Assembly (NCBI GenBank): GCA_017609385.1
Contig: JAFCEA010000004.1
Coordinates: 1 to 37,730 of the forward strand
Reading direction: 5' to 3'
From: Candidatus Woesearchaeota archaeon
GTDB taxonomy: Archaea > Nanobdellota > Nanobdellia > Woesearchaeales > CG1-02-33-12
DNA length: 37,730 bases
Both the position numbers and the translations under genes were made by a program. This document shows positions 7,583 through 17,519 of this stretch, in pieces (positions within the stretch are counted from its first letter, which is position 1; every line of letters starts with the position of its first letter). The notes under the pieces are model-generated. The model made no database searches and was not told the DNA's origin. It saw only the letters and a program-made list of their open reading frames with translations.

Positions 7583-9757
7583 TTATTCTTCTGTTTTAAG
7601 GCCTTTTCTTTGCCTTATTTGTTTTATTATCTTTTCCTGCAGCTCATTAGGCAGTTTCTCAAAGTTTTGGTCAACAAGGAAATGGCTTCCTCTGCCTGCA
7701 GTAGCAGACCTTAAGTCAGAGGTCATTCCAAACATTTCTCCAACTGGTAGCTTTCCTTTAACAGTTATATGTTCGCCCTCTTGCTGCATATCAAGCAGTT
7801 GACCCCTTTTATTAGCAATAAGCTTTGATATTTCACCCATGTATTCTGCTGGCGCCTCAAACTGCAATGTCTGTAAAGGCTCGTAGATAACAGGGTTAGC
7901 AAGCATCATAGCCCCCCTTATACCTTCTCTTACAGCAGGATATACCTGCGCCGGGCCCCTATGGATTGCATCCTCATGCAGTTTTACATCCATTAGCATT
8001 ACCTTTACATTAATGCATGGCTCTCTTGCCAGTGGGCCAGCAGACATGACATCCTCAAACATATCCATTACCATCTCAATAACCTCTCCTATATGAACTA
8101 TGCCCCTGCTCATATCTATTAACATATTGCCTTTGTAAATATCCCTTACTTTTCTTGCAACCTTGGCATCCATTCCCAATTCCTGTAGTTTCTCCCAAAG
8201 AGCCTTATCTTTTTTCTTAATCCTCATTTCAGGCAGCTCTTTCTTCTTCATTGCATCCATAAACTCCTTTGATAGAGGCTCTACCTTAAAGTAAAATTTA
8301 TTGTGTTTGTTTGGGCTTTTTCCCTCTACCTCTGAAGATGCTTTTGTGATTGCTTCCCTGTAAACAACAATTGGCGGTGATGTTTTCACATCAACACCTT
8401 TTTCTGTCTTTATCCTGTTTTCAATAACCTCAAGATGTAATTCACCCATTCCATGCATTAGATGCTCTCCTGTCTCTTCATTAATCTCAATCTGTATGGT
8501 TGGGTCTTCCTTGCTTACCCTTCTTAAGACTTCAATAAGTTTTGGTAAGTCAGAGGCCTTTGTTGCTTCAATAGCCTTTGTAACAACTGGCTCAAATATA
8601 TGGGTAATTTGCTCAAAAGGCTCTGTTGGCTCTAAGGTTATTGTTTCGCCTGGCATTGCCTTTACACCTGCAACACCAACTATATTGCCTGCAAGAGCCC
8701 TGTCAACTATCTCTCTTTTTGCTCCATTATAGATAAATACCTGCTGTATCCTAAGATTTTTATTCTCCCTGTTCAAGTAAACATTCATTCCCTTTGTTAT
8801 TGTCCCTGAAAATATCCTTCCACATGATAATTCTCCGGCTTGTGGATCAACAACAATCTTTGTAATAACAAAAAACAATGGTCCTTTTGGATTGCATGAT
8901 AAAAGTGATTTTCCCTCCTCGCTTTCAGGGTCACCCTGCCATATTTTCTTGATTCTATAGCCCTGTGCCTCTACTGGATTGGGAAGGTGGTGAATGACTG
9001 CATCAAGAACAACTTCATGCAAAGGAGCCTTCTCAGCAAGTGGCTTGTGGTCTCCCTTTTCATAAGCATCAATTATATCCTTAAAGCTAATTCCTTTCTT
9101 TTTCATATAATTTACAGACATTGCCCAGTTATGGAATGCAGAGCCAAAGCAAACAGAACCATCCATTACATTAACATTCCATTTATCCTTAAACTCCTTG
9201 TCTGCTATTTCCTTTATCAGCTTATTTACATGATCTATTATCTTTACAAACTTTTCCTGCATCTGATCTGGTTTTAACTGAAGCTCCTTTATCAGCCTGT
9301 CAACCTTATTTATGAACAAAATTGGTTTAACATTTTCCCTTAAAGCCTGCCTTAGAACTGTTTCTGTCTGTGGCATCACGCCCTCTACAGCATCGCAAAG
9401 CACAATAACACCATCAACAGCCCTCATTGCCCTTGTGACATCCCCACTAAAATCTATATGTCCAGGCGTATCGAGTAAATTGATAAGGTAATTCTTGCCT
9501 TCAACATTATGCACCATTGATACAGCTGCTGTATCAATTGTTATCCCTCTTTCTTTTTCATCCTCATGAAAATCAAGAACACATTGCTTTCCTGCAAGCT
9601 CTTTTGACATCATTCCTGCTCCTGCAAGAAGATTATCACTCAGGGTGGTTTTCCCATGGTCAATATGAGCAGCAATACCAATATTTCTTATAAATTCAGG
9701 CTTGTCAGCAAGCTCCATAACCTTTTCAACCATTTTCTCTGCCATTTTATTCCTCAC
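7583..9757 (-). CDS. fusA: Translation elongation factor EF-2
   Basis: 724 aa; 'RNIGIAAHIDHGKTTLSDNLL', 'DTPGHIDFSGDVTRAMRAVDG', diphthamide-site region 'EDAIHRGPAQVYPAVREGI'. Confidence 0.98.
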   Translation of the reverse strand: MRNKMAEKMVEKVMELADKPEFIRNIGIAAHIDHGKTTLSDNLLAGAGMMSKELAGKQCVLDFHEDEKERGITIDTAAVSMVHNVEGKNYLINLLDTPGHIDFSGDVTRAMRAVDGVIVLCDAVEGVMPQTETVLRQALRENVKPILFINKVDRLIKELQLKPDQMQEKFVKIIDHVNKLIKEIADKEFKDKWNVNVMDGSVCFGSAFHNWAMSVNYMKKKGISFKDIIDAYEKGDHKPLAEKAPLHEVVLDAVIHHLPNPVEAQGYRIKKIWQGDPESEEGKSLLSCNPKGPLFFVITKIVVDPQAGELSCGRIFSGTITKGMNVYLNRENKNLRIQQVFIYNGAKREIVDRALAGNIVGVAGVKAMPGETITLEPTEPFEQITHIFEPVVTKAIEATKASDLPKLIEVLRRVSKEDPTIQIEINEETGEHLMHGMGELHLEVIENRIKTEKGVDVKTSPPIVVYREAITKASSEVEGKSPNKHNKFYFKVEPLSKEFMDAMKKKELPEMRIKKKDKALWEKLQELGMDAKVARKVRDIYKGNMLIDMSRGIVHIGEVIEMVMDMFEDVMSAGPLAREPCINVKVMLMDVKLHEDAIHRGPAQVYPAVREGIRGAMMLANPVIYEPLQTLQFEAPAEYMGEISKLIANKRGQLLDMQQEGEHITVKGKLPVGEMFGMTSDLRSATAGRGSHFLVDQNFEKLPNELQEKIIKQIRQRKGLKTEE

Positions 9758-10251
9758 TTACCATAATGAAATATTTCATCTGCTTTTTTATAATCATATA
9801 CTTCATTTATGCTGAACCAAAGCATTATTTCTTTTTCTGCCTCTTCAGCATTAGCTGAAGCATGAATCATATTTTTTACTGACATTTCTTTGCCATTTGC
9901 ATAATGGAACGAATGATGTGTAAAATCTCCTCTTATTGTTCCAGGCAAGGCCTTGCTTGGCTCTGTATCACCAGTTATTATCCTAACAACATTTATAACA
10001 TCAACACCTTCTAAGACCATTGCTACTATTGGCCCTTCAGTTATATAATCTATGCTTTGCTTCCTGACATTTTCTCCTCTCCTCATAGCAATATCTTCTG
10101 TGTAATGCTTTGCGGCAAATTCTTTGTCTATGCAGACCATCTTAAGGCCAATTATCTTAAGGCCTTTTTGTTCAAATCTTTTTATTACCTCACCAATTAA
10201 GCCTCTTTGCACGCCGTCTGGCTTTATTAAAACAAGTGTTCTTTGTATCAT
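9754..10251 (-). CDS. ndk: Nucleoside diphosphate kinase
   Basis: 165 aa; 'RTLVLIKPDGVQRGLIGEVIKRFEQKGL', 'GTIRGDF', 'NMIHASAN' active-site His. Confidence 0.97.
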   Translation of the reverse strand: MIQRTLVLIKPDGVQRGLIGEVIKRFEQKGLKIIGLKMVCIDKEFAAKHYTEDIAMRRGENVRKQSIDYITEGPIVAMVLEGVDVINVVRIITGDTEPSKALPGTIRGDFTHHSFHYANGKEMSVKNMIHASANAEEAEKEIMLWFSINEVYDYKKADEIFHYGK

Positions 10252-10445
10252 TTTTTAGTTCCCTTTTTTATATCTTTAAATTCCTGAGTCCATTTTGTTG
10301 TTCTTGGCTTTCTCTTTAGCTTTAGCATATTTTTCTCACATTTTGATGAGCAAAAATATAATATCTTGCCAGTCTTCTGGACATATATCTTTCCAGTTCC
10401 TTTGTTAATATTTTCTTTGCAAAAACTGCACTTCACTTTTATCAT
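10248..10445 (-). CDS. rpl24e: 50S ribosomal protein L24e
   Basis: 65 aa; '[34 protein letters not shown]' zinc finger. Confidence 0.93.
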   Translation of the reverse strand: MIKVKCSFCKENINKGTGKIYVQKTGKILYFCSSKCEKNMLKLKRKPRTTKWTQEFKDIKKGTKK

Positions 10446-10702
10446 CTCCTACCTTGGGTAAGCTTTCTTGCCTCAATCTCTGTTTCCCTAAGCATTAATA
10501 TATCTCCTAATCTTACAGGACCCATTACATTTCTTCTTAAGATTTTGTTAGCATCCCTTCCCTCTAAAACCTTACACCTTACCTGTATAGCCTCGCCCCT
10601 AGTGCCTGTTCTGTCAATTATTTCCTCTACTTTTGCAGGAAAGGCATAGGAAAAACTAACTCCTGTCTTTTTTGCTGTTTCCTTTTTAACTTGAGGTTTC
10701 AT
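10442..10702 (-). CDS. rps28e: 30S ribosomal protein S28e
   Basis: 86 aa; '[57 protein letters not shown]'. Confidence 0.95.
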   Translation of the reverse strand: MKPQVKKETAKKTGVSFSYAFPAKVEEIIDRTGTRGEAIQVRCKVLEGRDANKILRRNVMGPVRLGDILMLRETEIEARKLTQGRR

Positions 10703-10717
10703 ATAAAATCACCTTAA

Positions 10718-11059
10718 TTATTCCTTTAATTTTTTAATTATATCCTTGACTGTGGCTTTTGCTTCACCTTCCTCAATTATTGCAATGCTTGCTGTTCCAA
10801 CACTTATGCCAGCTGCTGCACCAAGCTCTTCTTTGCTAGGCACCTCAACACATAAAACCTCCTTCTCTTTTGACAAAAGTGGTATGTGCATTGTGATTTC
10901 TGGTGGATTAACATTTTTTGCTGTTACAACCAGTTTTGCTATGCCTTTTTCAATAGCCTTTGTTACCTCATTACTTCCTTTCTTTATCCTTCCAGTTGCC
11001 TTGGCAACCTCTATAGCCTCATAAATTTTGTCTACTACTTCTTTTGATATCTCAGCCAT
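10718..11059 (-). CDS. rpl7ae: 50S ribosomal protein L7Ae
   Basis: Conserved L7Ae 'GRIKKGSNEVTKAIEKGIAKLVVTAKNVNPPEITMHIPLL'; start chosen at internal MAEISKEV (ATG at 11059), ribosome-binding-like AGGAGG upstream. Confidence 0.95.
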   Translation of the reverse strand: MAEISKEVVDKIYEAIEVAKATGRIKKGSNEVTKAIEKGIAKLVVTAKNVNPPEITMHIPLLSKEKEVLCVEVPSKEELGAAAGISVGTASIAIIEEGEAKATVKDIIKKLKE

Positions 11060-11287
11060 TTTATATTCCTCCTTGATTTGAATTATTATTTTTGAGGATA
11101 ACAAATTCAAGAATCTGCATACCTCATTCAAACCGCAAGCGGTTATCATCAATCATTGATTTTTAACTGGGAGTTTTAACCCCTTTATAAAGTTTGTGGT
11201 ATTTTAGCTATGAAAATACACAAGATTTATATATTAAACTAGAATTTAACTATAATTAGAATAAAATATTTATGATGAGGTGTAAAA

Positions 11288-11434
11288 ATGGTAGAAGCAA
11301 GATGCATGAAATGCAAAAAACAGGTTGAAATAAAAAATCCAGAAGAAGTAGTTATGAAGAATAAGATGAAGGCTATGAAAGGGGTTTGCCCACACTGTGG
11401 AACAAAGGTCTTCAGAATCTTAGGAAAAGCTTAA
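11288..11434 (+). CDS. Small zinc-ribbon protein (DUF5679-like)
   Basis: Not in ORF list; translation MVEARCMKCKKQVEIKNPEEVVMKNKMKAMKGVCPHCGTKVFRILGKA with two CxxC pairs. Confidence 0.85.
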   Translation: MVEARCMKCKKQVEIKNPEEVVMKNKMKAMKGVCPHCGTKVFRILGKA

Positions 11435-12168
11435 TTTTTTCTTTGATTTTTATTCTGAAAAGCCTCAATTGCCCTAAAGAAATCTATTTTTGTAAAGTCA
11501 GGCCACTGCTTATCTGTGAAAAAAATCATAGAGTTTTTTGAGTCCCAAAGCAAAAGCCCTGAAAATTTCTTGTTATTCTCTATTATTAAATCAGGTGATA
11601 TAAAATATGATGAATAAAGATTTTCTTTGATTAGTTGGTTGTTTATTGATTCAGGATCAATCTTTTCTGATTTTATCTGCCTTGCAATAAGCCTGCAGGC
11701 ATCAACTATCTCTTCATGGCCATCATAATTCACACAAAAATTAAGGAAGAACTTATCATAATCCTTTGTTGACTCTATTATCCCCCTTACCTGATTTACT
11801 ACGCGCTCAGGCAGGTCATACCATTTTCCAAGAACAGATACCTTTATCTGGTTTTTGTGAATTTTTTTATTAGCTATAAGTTCATTGAAGAATTTAGACA
11901 GGTCATCCATTAGAAATGAAAAATTTTCAGAGTTCTTTGCACTGCTTGATAACAGAAATATTGTCATAATAGGTATATTAGATTCTATTTGGACATTCAC
12001 AAGGTTTTTTATTAGATTAGTTCTTTTATTGTATACATCTTCAAGATTTATATTTGGCATGGTTTTCAGCTCTTTCTCCATTGTAATGGCTATATGCCTA
12101 GGCATATCTGCCTTGATTATATGGATTTTCCCCCTTGCTTTTAGGATATCAGTTATCTTCTTGAACAT
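11431..12168 (-). CDS. uppS: Cis-prenyltransferase (UppS-like polyprenyl diphosphate synthase), divergent N-terminal motif
   Basis: 245 aa; 'PRHIAITMEKEL', 'NYDGHEEIVDACR', 'SPDLIIENN...LLLWDSKNSMIFFTDKQWPDF'. Confidence 0.85.
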   Translation of the reverse strand: MFKKITDILKARGKIHIIKADMPRHIAITMEKELKTMPNINLEDVYNKRTNLIKNLVNVQIESNIPIMTIFLLSSSAKNSENFSFLMDDLSKFFNELIANKKIHKNQIKVSVLGKWYDLPERVVNQVRGIIESTKDYDKFFLNFCVNYDGHEEIVDACRLIARQIKSEKIDPESINNQLIKENLYSSYFISPDLIIENNKKFSGLLLWDSKNSMIFFTDKQWPDFTKIDFFRAIEAFQNKNQRKN

Positions 12169-12247
12169 ATAGCTACTATATGATAAAGAACTTTATAAAG
12201 CTTTTTATTTAAAAAGATTTTTTCTCACAAAGTTTAAATATAGGTCA

Positions 12248-13123
12248 ATGATTTTTTTAGTTAAGATGTTTTTATTCGCTAATGTTACAGCCTTCATAAG
12301 CCTGATTATTGCAAGCATTACAGATATAAAAACCAGAGAAGTGCCGGATTGGCTTAACTATGGGCTTATTATTTTTGGGCTTGGCTCAAGGCTTATTTAT
12401 TCTATTGCTTTATCAGATATTAGTTTCTTCTTATATGGATTAGCAGGATTTTTTGTATTTTTTGTAATAGCAAACCTTATGTTTTATTCTGCACAGTGGG
12501 GCGGTGGCGACAGCAAACTCTTGATGGGCCTTGGAGCAGTGATTGGCCTGAATTTCAATTTTAGGGAAATGCCTTTTCTTCTTATTTTCTGGATTAACAT
12601 AATACTAATAGGGGCAATATACGGGCTTTTCTGGAGTTTTATGGTTGCATTCAGAAATAAGAAAAGATTTTTGAAAGATTTTAAAACAAGAGCCAAAAAA
12701 TCAGCTAAAATAAGAAGATTTTTATTAATAATATGCCTTGCTGTTCTTTTATCTGCATTTTTTATTGATTCTATTGCAACAAGAGTTTTATTGGTTATCC
12801 TTGTTTTTTCAATACTACTAATTTTTTACATATCAATATTCATTAAGTCAGTTGAAAAAACATGCATGCTTAAGCTTGTTGAGCCAGAAAAGCTTACAGA
12901 AGGTGACTGGATTGCAAGAAATGTTATTATTAAGAAAAAAAGAATCTGCGGCCCAAAGGACTTGGGCATTGAAAAAAAGCAGATAAAACAGTTAATTAAA
13001 TTAAAAAGAAAAGGCCTGATAAAAAAAGTCCTAATAAAAGAAGGCATACCATTTGTTCCAAGCTTTTTAGTTGCATTTATTATAACTCTTTGGTTTGGCA
13101 ACTGGCTTTTATTATTCATTTAG
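12248..13123 (+). CDS. Type IV prepilin/prearchaellin peptidase-like A24 aspartic protease
   Basis: 291 aa polytopic; 'ITDIKTREVPDWLNYGL' and 'WGGGDSKLLMGLGAVIG' match A24 peptidase catalytic Asp motifs. Confidence 0.87.
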   Translation: MIFLVKMFLFANVTAFISLIIASITDIKTREVPDWLNYGLIIFGLGSRLIYSIALSDISFFLYGLAGFFVFFVIANLMFYSAQWGGGDSKLLMGLGAVIGLNFNFREMPFLLIFWINIILIGAIYGLFWSFMVAFRNKKRFLKDFKTRAKKSAKIRRFLLIICLAVLLSAFFIDSIATRVLLVILVFSILLIFYISIFIKSVEKTCMLKLVEPEKLTEGDWIARNVIIKKKRICGPKDLGIEKKQIKQLIKLKRKGLIKKVLIKEGIPFVPSFLVAFIITLWFGNWLLLFI

Positions 13124-13190
13124 GAATAAATTCTTGCTGTTTTTATGAAAAAAAGAAACTAATAAATATAAGCTATATTCTTTAATTAAT

Positions 13191-13751
13191 ATGCCTTTTG
13201 AACTTGAAGAAATAAAGAAAATAAGAAAGAGGTTTGGGCTTACGCAGTTTGAGCTGGCCAAGAAAGCACTGGTTTCACAGTCATTGATAGCCAAGATAGA
13301 ATCAAGGAGAATAGATCCAACCTTTACAAAAGTTAAGAAGATATTTGATGTTCTCGATGAATTAAAAAATAAGAATGAGCTTAAAGCAGAGGATATCATG
13401 ACAAAAAAAGTGATCTATGTTAATGCTGATGATAATATAACAAGTGCAATAAACAAAATGAGAAAGCATGAGATATCACAGCTTCCTGTTTTTAATAAGA
13501 ATAATGTTGTTGGCCTTGTTTCAGAAAGCACTATCCTGGACTCAATATCAAGCAATAAACCAGAGAAGACAGCCATGTTAAGAATTAAGGATATTATGCA
13601 GGACTGCCCGCCGATTGTTTCCAGAAAAACATCCACAAGCATTATTTCTAATTTGCTGAAATACTATCCGATCGTCTTGGTGGCCGAAGAAGGAAAACCA
13701 ACAGGAGTAATAACAAAATCAGACATGCTAAGAACTATTTACAAGGGTTGA
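13191..13751 (+). CDS. XRE-type HTH plus CBS-domain-pair protein
   Basis: 186 aa; 'IRKRFGLTQFELAKKALVSQSLIAKIESRRIDPTFTKVKKIFDVL' HTH followed by two CBS motifs 'DIMTKKVIYVNADDNITSAINKM...'. Confidence 0.9.
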   Translation: MPFELEEIKKIRKRFGLTQFELAKKALVSQSLIAKIESRRIDPTFTKVKKIFDVLDELKNKNELKAEDIMTKKVIYVNADDNITSAINKMRKHEISQLPVFNKNNVVGLVSESTILDSISSNKPEKTAMLRIKDIMQDCPPIVSRKTSTSIISNLLKYYPIVLVAEEGKPTGVITKSDMLRTIYKG

Positions 13752-14461
13752 TTTAAATTCTTTAATTTTCCAAAATCATAAACCTTGTCAGCCACAACAA
13801 AAACCTCAAAGTTGCTTATGTCTTGTCCAAGGAATGGGCTCAATAATTTCTCACTTAAGACGTCAGTGCCTTCTGTTGCAAGGCAAAAGGATGGCATAAC
13901 AATCAGGCTTTTTCTTTTCCATCTCCCTTTTAAAAAGCATTTGAATTTTTCTGTTCTTATATCCTCTCTCAGTGATATTGCAGGGTGTTCATGAGCTATG
14001 ATTATTGTTTTTGTTTTTTTCAGAATTTCTTTTTTAGGAATCTTATGGCCATGTGTTATTAAAATACCTTTTTTTGTTAAATAATGCTCAACAATCTTAA
14101 TATTTTTTTTCTTTGCAATAGGCCCAATTATTGTATCATGATTGCCTTTAATTAATATAATCTCATCACAAAACTTAGTTAAAAAATCCAATAACCTTAA
14201 TGTTTCCCTCCACTCCTGCTCTGATATTGTTCCAAACTCATGCTTTATATCGCCGTTGATTATTATTTTTAGTTTATCTTTTTTTAACCTTGAGAATATT
14301 TTTGTTAATCTTTTTATAATATCCTTGAACTGAAATTTTGGAACTAATATGCCCTGCTTGTTCAGTGTTTCCTCATAGCCAATATGAAAGTCTGCTAATA
14401 CAAGAATCTTTTCATTCTTAAGCAGAAGCCCCAAATCAATTATTTCAATTCCTTTTATCAT
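13739..14461 (-). CDS. Metallophosphoesterase
   Basis: 240 aa; 'VLADFHIGYEE', 'IINGDIKHEFG', 'LIKGNHDTIIG', 'LITHGHK'. Confidence 0.9.
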   Translation of the reverse strand: MIKGIEIIDLGLLLKNEKILVLADFHIGYEETLNKQGILVPKFQFKDIIKRLTKIFSRLKKDKLKIIINGDIKHEFGTISEQEWRETLRLLDFLTKFCDEIILIKGNHDTIIGPIAKKKNIKIVEHYLTKKGILITHGHKIPKKEILKKTKTIIIAHEHPAISLREDIRTEKFKCFLKGRWKRKSLIVMPSFCLATEGTDVLSEKLLSPFLGQDISNFEVFVVADKVYDFGKLKNLNQPL

Positions 14462-14462
14462 C

Positions 14463-17060
14463 TTAATCCATCCTGTGCTTTAACCCAATCTTTGCAAGAG
14501 TCATCTGATGCATTCTTCTCAGGAATTCCATCTTGTCTTCCATTCTCATAACATCTAAATGCCCCTGCATAACAAGATTAAGTGCAAATGGCGAGGGAAT
14601 GGTTGTTGTTATCTGCTTTATCCTGATTTTTTTCTCTTCTATTTGCTTTAAAACAAGTTTTGCATTTTCAATATCCATTAAATCTTGCAGCACTTCACGC
14701 CTTGCCTCTTTTAAAATGGAAAAATTAGGAGATATTCTTTTCACAGCACTCATTAATATCATTGAGGAAACCTGCTGTCTTCCAACCCGCATCTTTCTGC
14801 CATTATAATTTCTTAATATCATTAAAGCACGTGTTGCGCAATGCCTGAACCTTCTTTTCAAGACCTCTGTCTTGTCAATTGCCATATTAAGAACAAGCTC
14901 GAGTTTCTCAGACTTAAGAATCTTCAATGCCTTTACGCCATTTATTCCCTTTTCAGAGCTTATGTAAAATCCATTATCACTTATCCCTATCTCAACATCC
15001 CTGTGCTGAATACGAGAAATTGCAAAAGCAATGGCCCTTGACAGAACATCATTTATTCTCCGCCCATAAAGGCTGTGGAAGATACAATACTTGCGATTAT
15101 CATCATTATATGATTCAACTAATAGTTTTTTTATAGATGGAATCTCTGCATAAAAATACTGCTCCTGAAAATAATTGTATATTGCATTAGCAGCATTCAT
15201 ATCAACATAAAGATATTTGTTGATAAACTCTATAATATCTTTTTTACTCTGCTTTTTCAGGAATTTCTCTTCCATATATCTTCTAAATTTAGTTATTTCT
15301 AATGCAAGATCAAAACTTAAAGGCAGGCTTTCAGAAAACCAGGAGGGTATTGTTGGGGGCCTGTTGACAGAAGAGCTTACATAAGCAACCATTCCCTTTG
15401 AATATAAGAACTCATACATATTTCCGCCAAGCACAAAAACATCTCCTCTTCTCATTTTTTCTAAAAAGGCCTCATCTATCTTCCCGATAGTCTGCTCACC
15501 AACCTTTACAATAACAAAAGTTTCATCTGGTATTGTTCCAATGTTTGTCATGTATGTAACCCTTGCAAGCCGCCCTCTTCTGCCAATCATCCCTGTTTCC
15601 TCGTCGTGCCAGATTTTAGCATAGATATGCCTGTCTTCAAGAGAAATGTATTTTCCTGCAAGATAATCTATAATTTCATTAAAATCAACTCTTTTTAGGT
15701 CATTAAAGCAATAACTCTTTTTTATTAACGAGAATAAATCATTTATGTGTATCTTTTGTGCTATTGCAATACCATAAATCTGCTGTGCAAGGACATCAAG
15801 GCAGTTTTTTGGGATATGAATTTTATCAATCTTTTCCTCAATAGCTGACTTCAAGAGAACAGCGCATTCAACTAAATCATCCCTGTCAAGAACAATTATT
15901 CTTCCTTTTGATATGTCATGCAGCTTATGGCCAGAGCGACCACATCTCTGTAAAGCACGTGCAACTGATTTTGGAGAGCCAAGAAGGATAACCAAATCAA
16001 TATAACCAATATCTATGCCAAGCTCCAAAGAGGTGCTTGAGACAACTGCCTTTAGTTTGCCCTGCCTTAATTTATCCTCAATATCATGCCTGTGGATTTT
16101 TGACAAAGAGCCGTGATGAGCGCCTATGTTTTCAGTATAATTTTTTGGGAAACTCTCTTTAAGGTGATCAACAACCCTTTCAGTAGCAGACCTTGTGTTT
16201 GTAAATATGAGTGTTGTTTTGTGGTCCTGTATAAGCTTATCAATGAGATTATACATTGCATTCTGCATTTCTTCATGGCTTGTGTTTATTAAATCAGGAA
16301 CAGGACTTAAAACCTTTAAGTCCATTTTTTTTATGAACTGAACATTGATAATCTTACAGTCTCTTGGCTTTGCATTTTCAAAACCAACAAGGAATTTTGC
16401 AACATTATCTAATGGACTTATTGTTGCACTTAAACCAACTCTGCATATATGCTGTGAAAGCCTTTGAAGCCTTTCAAGGCTTAATGATAGATGAACCCCT
16501 CTTTTGTTATCTGCCAATGCATGTATCTCATCAACAATACACCACTCAATATTTCTTAATAACTCTCTGAATTTTATTGTTGATAATAATATAGCTAATG
16601 ATTCTGGTGTTGTTATAAGAATATGGGGTGGTTTTTTGAGCATTTTTGATCTTTCTGATGGGGTTGTATCGCCGGTCCTTACAGCAACCCTTATTCCAAG
16701 ATTTTTTCCTGCAATCTCTTCCATCTCTCTTAGTGGCTCATTTAGATTGACCTCTATATCATAATTTAATGCTTTTAATGGTGAAACATAAACGCAATAT
16801 ATCTTATCCTCTAAAATTCCCTTTTCAGCAGAGTCAACAAGCTCATTTAAAATAGATAAAAAAGCAGTCAGTGTTTTTGTTGCTCCTGTTGGAGCTGATA
16901 TAAGAACATTAGAGCGTGAATGAACTTCCATTATCCCATAAAGCTGAGGCAGAGAAAACTCTTTAAATCTGGAAAAGAACCACTTCCTTACAAGAGGGTT
17001 CATTACATTGATTATTTCCTTTTCAGTATTTGGTTTTTCCTTAACAATAATCATACTCAC
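14463..17060 (-). CDS. lhr: Lhr-type ATP-dependent DEAD/DEAH helicase
   Basis: 865 aa; 'SAPTGATKTLTAFLSIL', 'VDEIHALADNKRGVHLSLSLERL', 'LGLSATI', 'ALQRCGRSGH'. Confidence 0.93.
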   Translation of the reverse strand: MSMIIVKEKPNTEKEIINVMNPLVRKWFFSRFKEFSLPQLYGIMEVHSRSNVLISAPTGATKTLTAFLSILNELVDSAEKGILEDKIYCVYVSPLKALNYDIEVNLNEPLREMEEIAGKNLGIRVAVRTGDTTPSERSKMLKKPPHILITTPESLAILLSTIKFRELLRNIEWCIVDEIHALADNKRGVHLSLSLERLQRLSQHICRVGLSATISPLDNVAKFLVGFENAKPRDCKIINVQFIKKMDLKVLSPVPDLINTSHEEMQNAMYNLIDKLIQDHKTTLIFTNTRSATERVVDHLKESFPKNYTENIGAHHGSLSKIHRHDIEDKLRQGKLKAVVSSTSLELGIDIGYIDLVILLGSPKSVARALQRCGRSGHKLHDISKGRIIVLDRDDLVECAVLLKSAIEEKIDKIHIPKNCLDVLAQQIYGIAIAQKIHINDLFSLIKKSYCFNDLKRVDFNEIIDYLAGKYISLEDRHIYAKIWHDEETGMIGRRGRLARVTYMTNIGTIPDETFVIVKVGEQTIGKIDEAFLEKMRRGDVFVLGGNMYEFLYSKGMVAYVSSSVNRPPTIPSWFSESLPLSFDLALEITKFRRYMEEKFLKKQSKKDIIEFINKYLYVDMNAANAIYNYFQEQYFYAEIPSIKKLLVESYNDDNRKYCIFHSLYGRRINDVLSRAIAFAISRIQHRDVEIGISDNGFYISSEKGINGVKALKILKSEKLELVLNMAIDKTEVLKRRFRHCATRALMILRNYNGRKMRVGRQQVSSMILMSAVKRISPNFSILKEARREVLQDLMDIENAKLVLKQIEEKKIRIKQITTTIPSPFALNLVMQGHLDVMRMEDKMEFLRRMHQMTLAKIGLKHRMD

Positions 17061-17150
17061 AAAGAAACATTATATGCTTATAAAACTTATCATCTTAAAT
17101 ATTTATGTATCCTCTATACCCCTATGGTAAGATACATACTTATATACAAT

Positions 17151-17444
17151 ATGTTTGTACAAATAATCCATGATTCTAATTACTATCAAAATACAACAAA
17201 AACCAAAAGACGGGAGATTAATGAATTGTTAAATAGGGATAGTCTTAAAAAATATTTTGGTAGCAGGGTTGTTCCTCAGTTAACACTTCACGAATCTTTT
17301 GTTTTGGGATTTGCGAATTCTGATGCACTGCAAAAAAGAACTTATGAGGAACAACATAAGGTCATGAAATATCTGAAATCTGACAAGTTCAAAAATTATT
17401 TAAACAATTTAGAAGGAAGAATTAGCAAATTAGTTGGTGTTTAG
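17151..17444 (+). CDS. Hypothetical protein
   Basis: ATG at 17151 just after TATA-like 'cttatataca'; MFVQIIHDSNYYQNTTKTKRREINELLNRDSLKKYFGSRVVPQLTLHESFVLGF...; the supplied longer ORF start at 16920 overlaps lhr. Confidence 0.6.
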   Translation: MFVQIIHDSNYYQNTTKTKRREINELLNRDSLKKYFGSRVVPQLTLHESFVLGFANSDALQKRTYEEQHKVMKYLKSDKFKNYLNNLEGRISKLVGV

Positions 17445-17519
17445 GACTCTAAACTTATTTCTACTAACTTATGCAATAACAGATATTAAAGAAAAGTTTA
17501 AAATAAATAATGCATAGAA

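Noticed and set aside
11060-11152. 31-residue N-terminal extension of L7Ae in the ORF track
   Set aside because: L7Ae conservation and an AGGAGG-like site support initiation at 11059.
16920-17444. 174-aa ORF starting at 16920
   Set aside because: Its first ~77 codons overlap the 5' end of lhr on the other strand; the ATG at 17151 after a promoter-like motif is more plausible.
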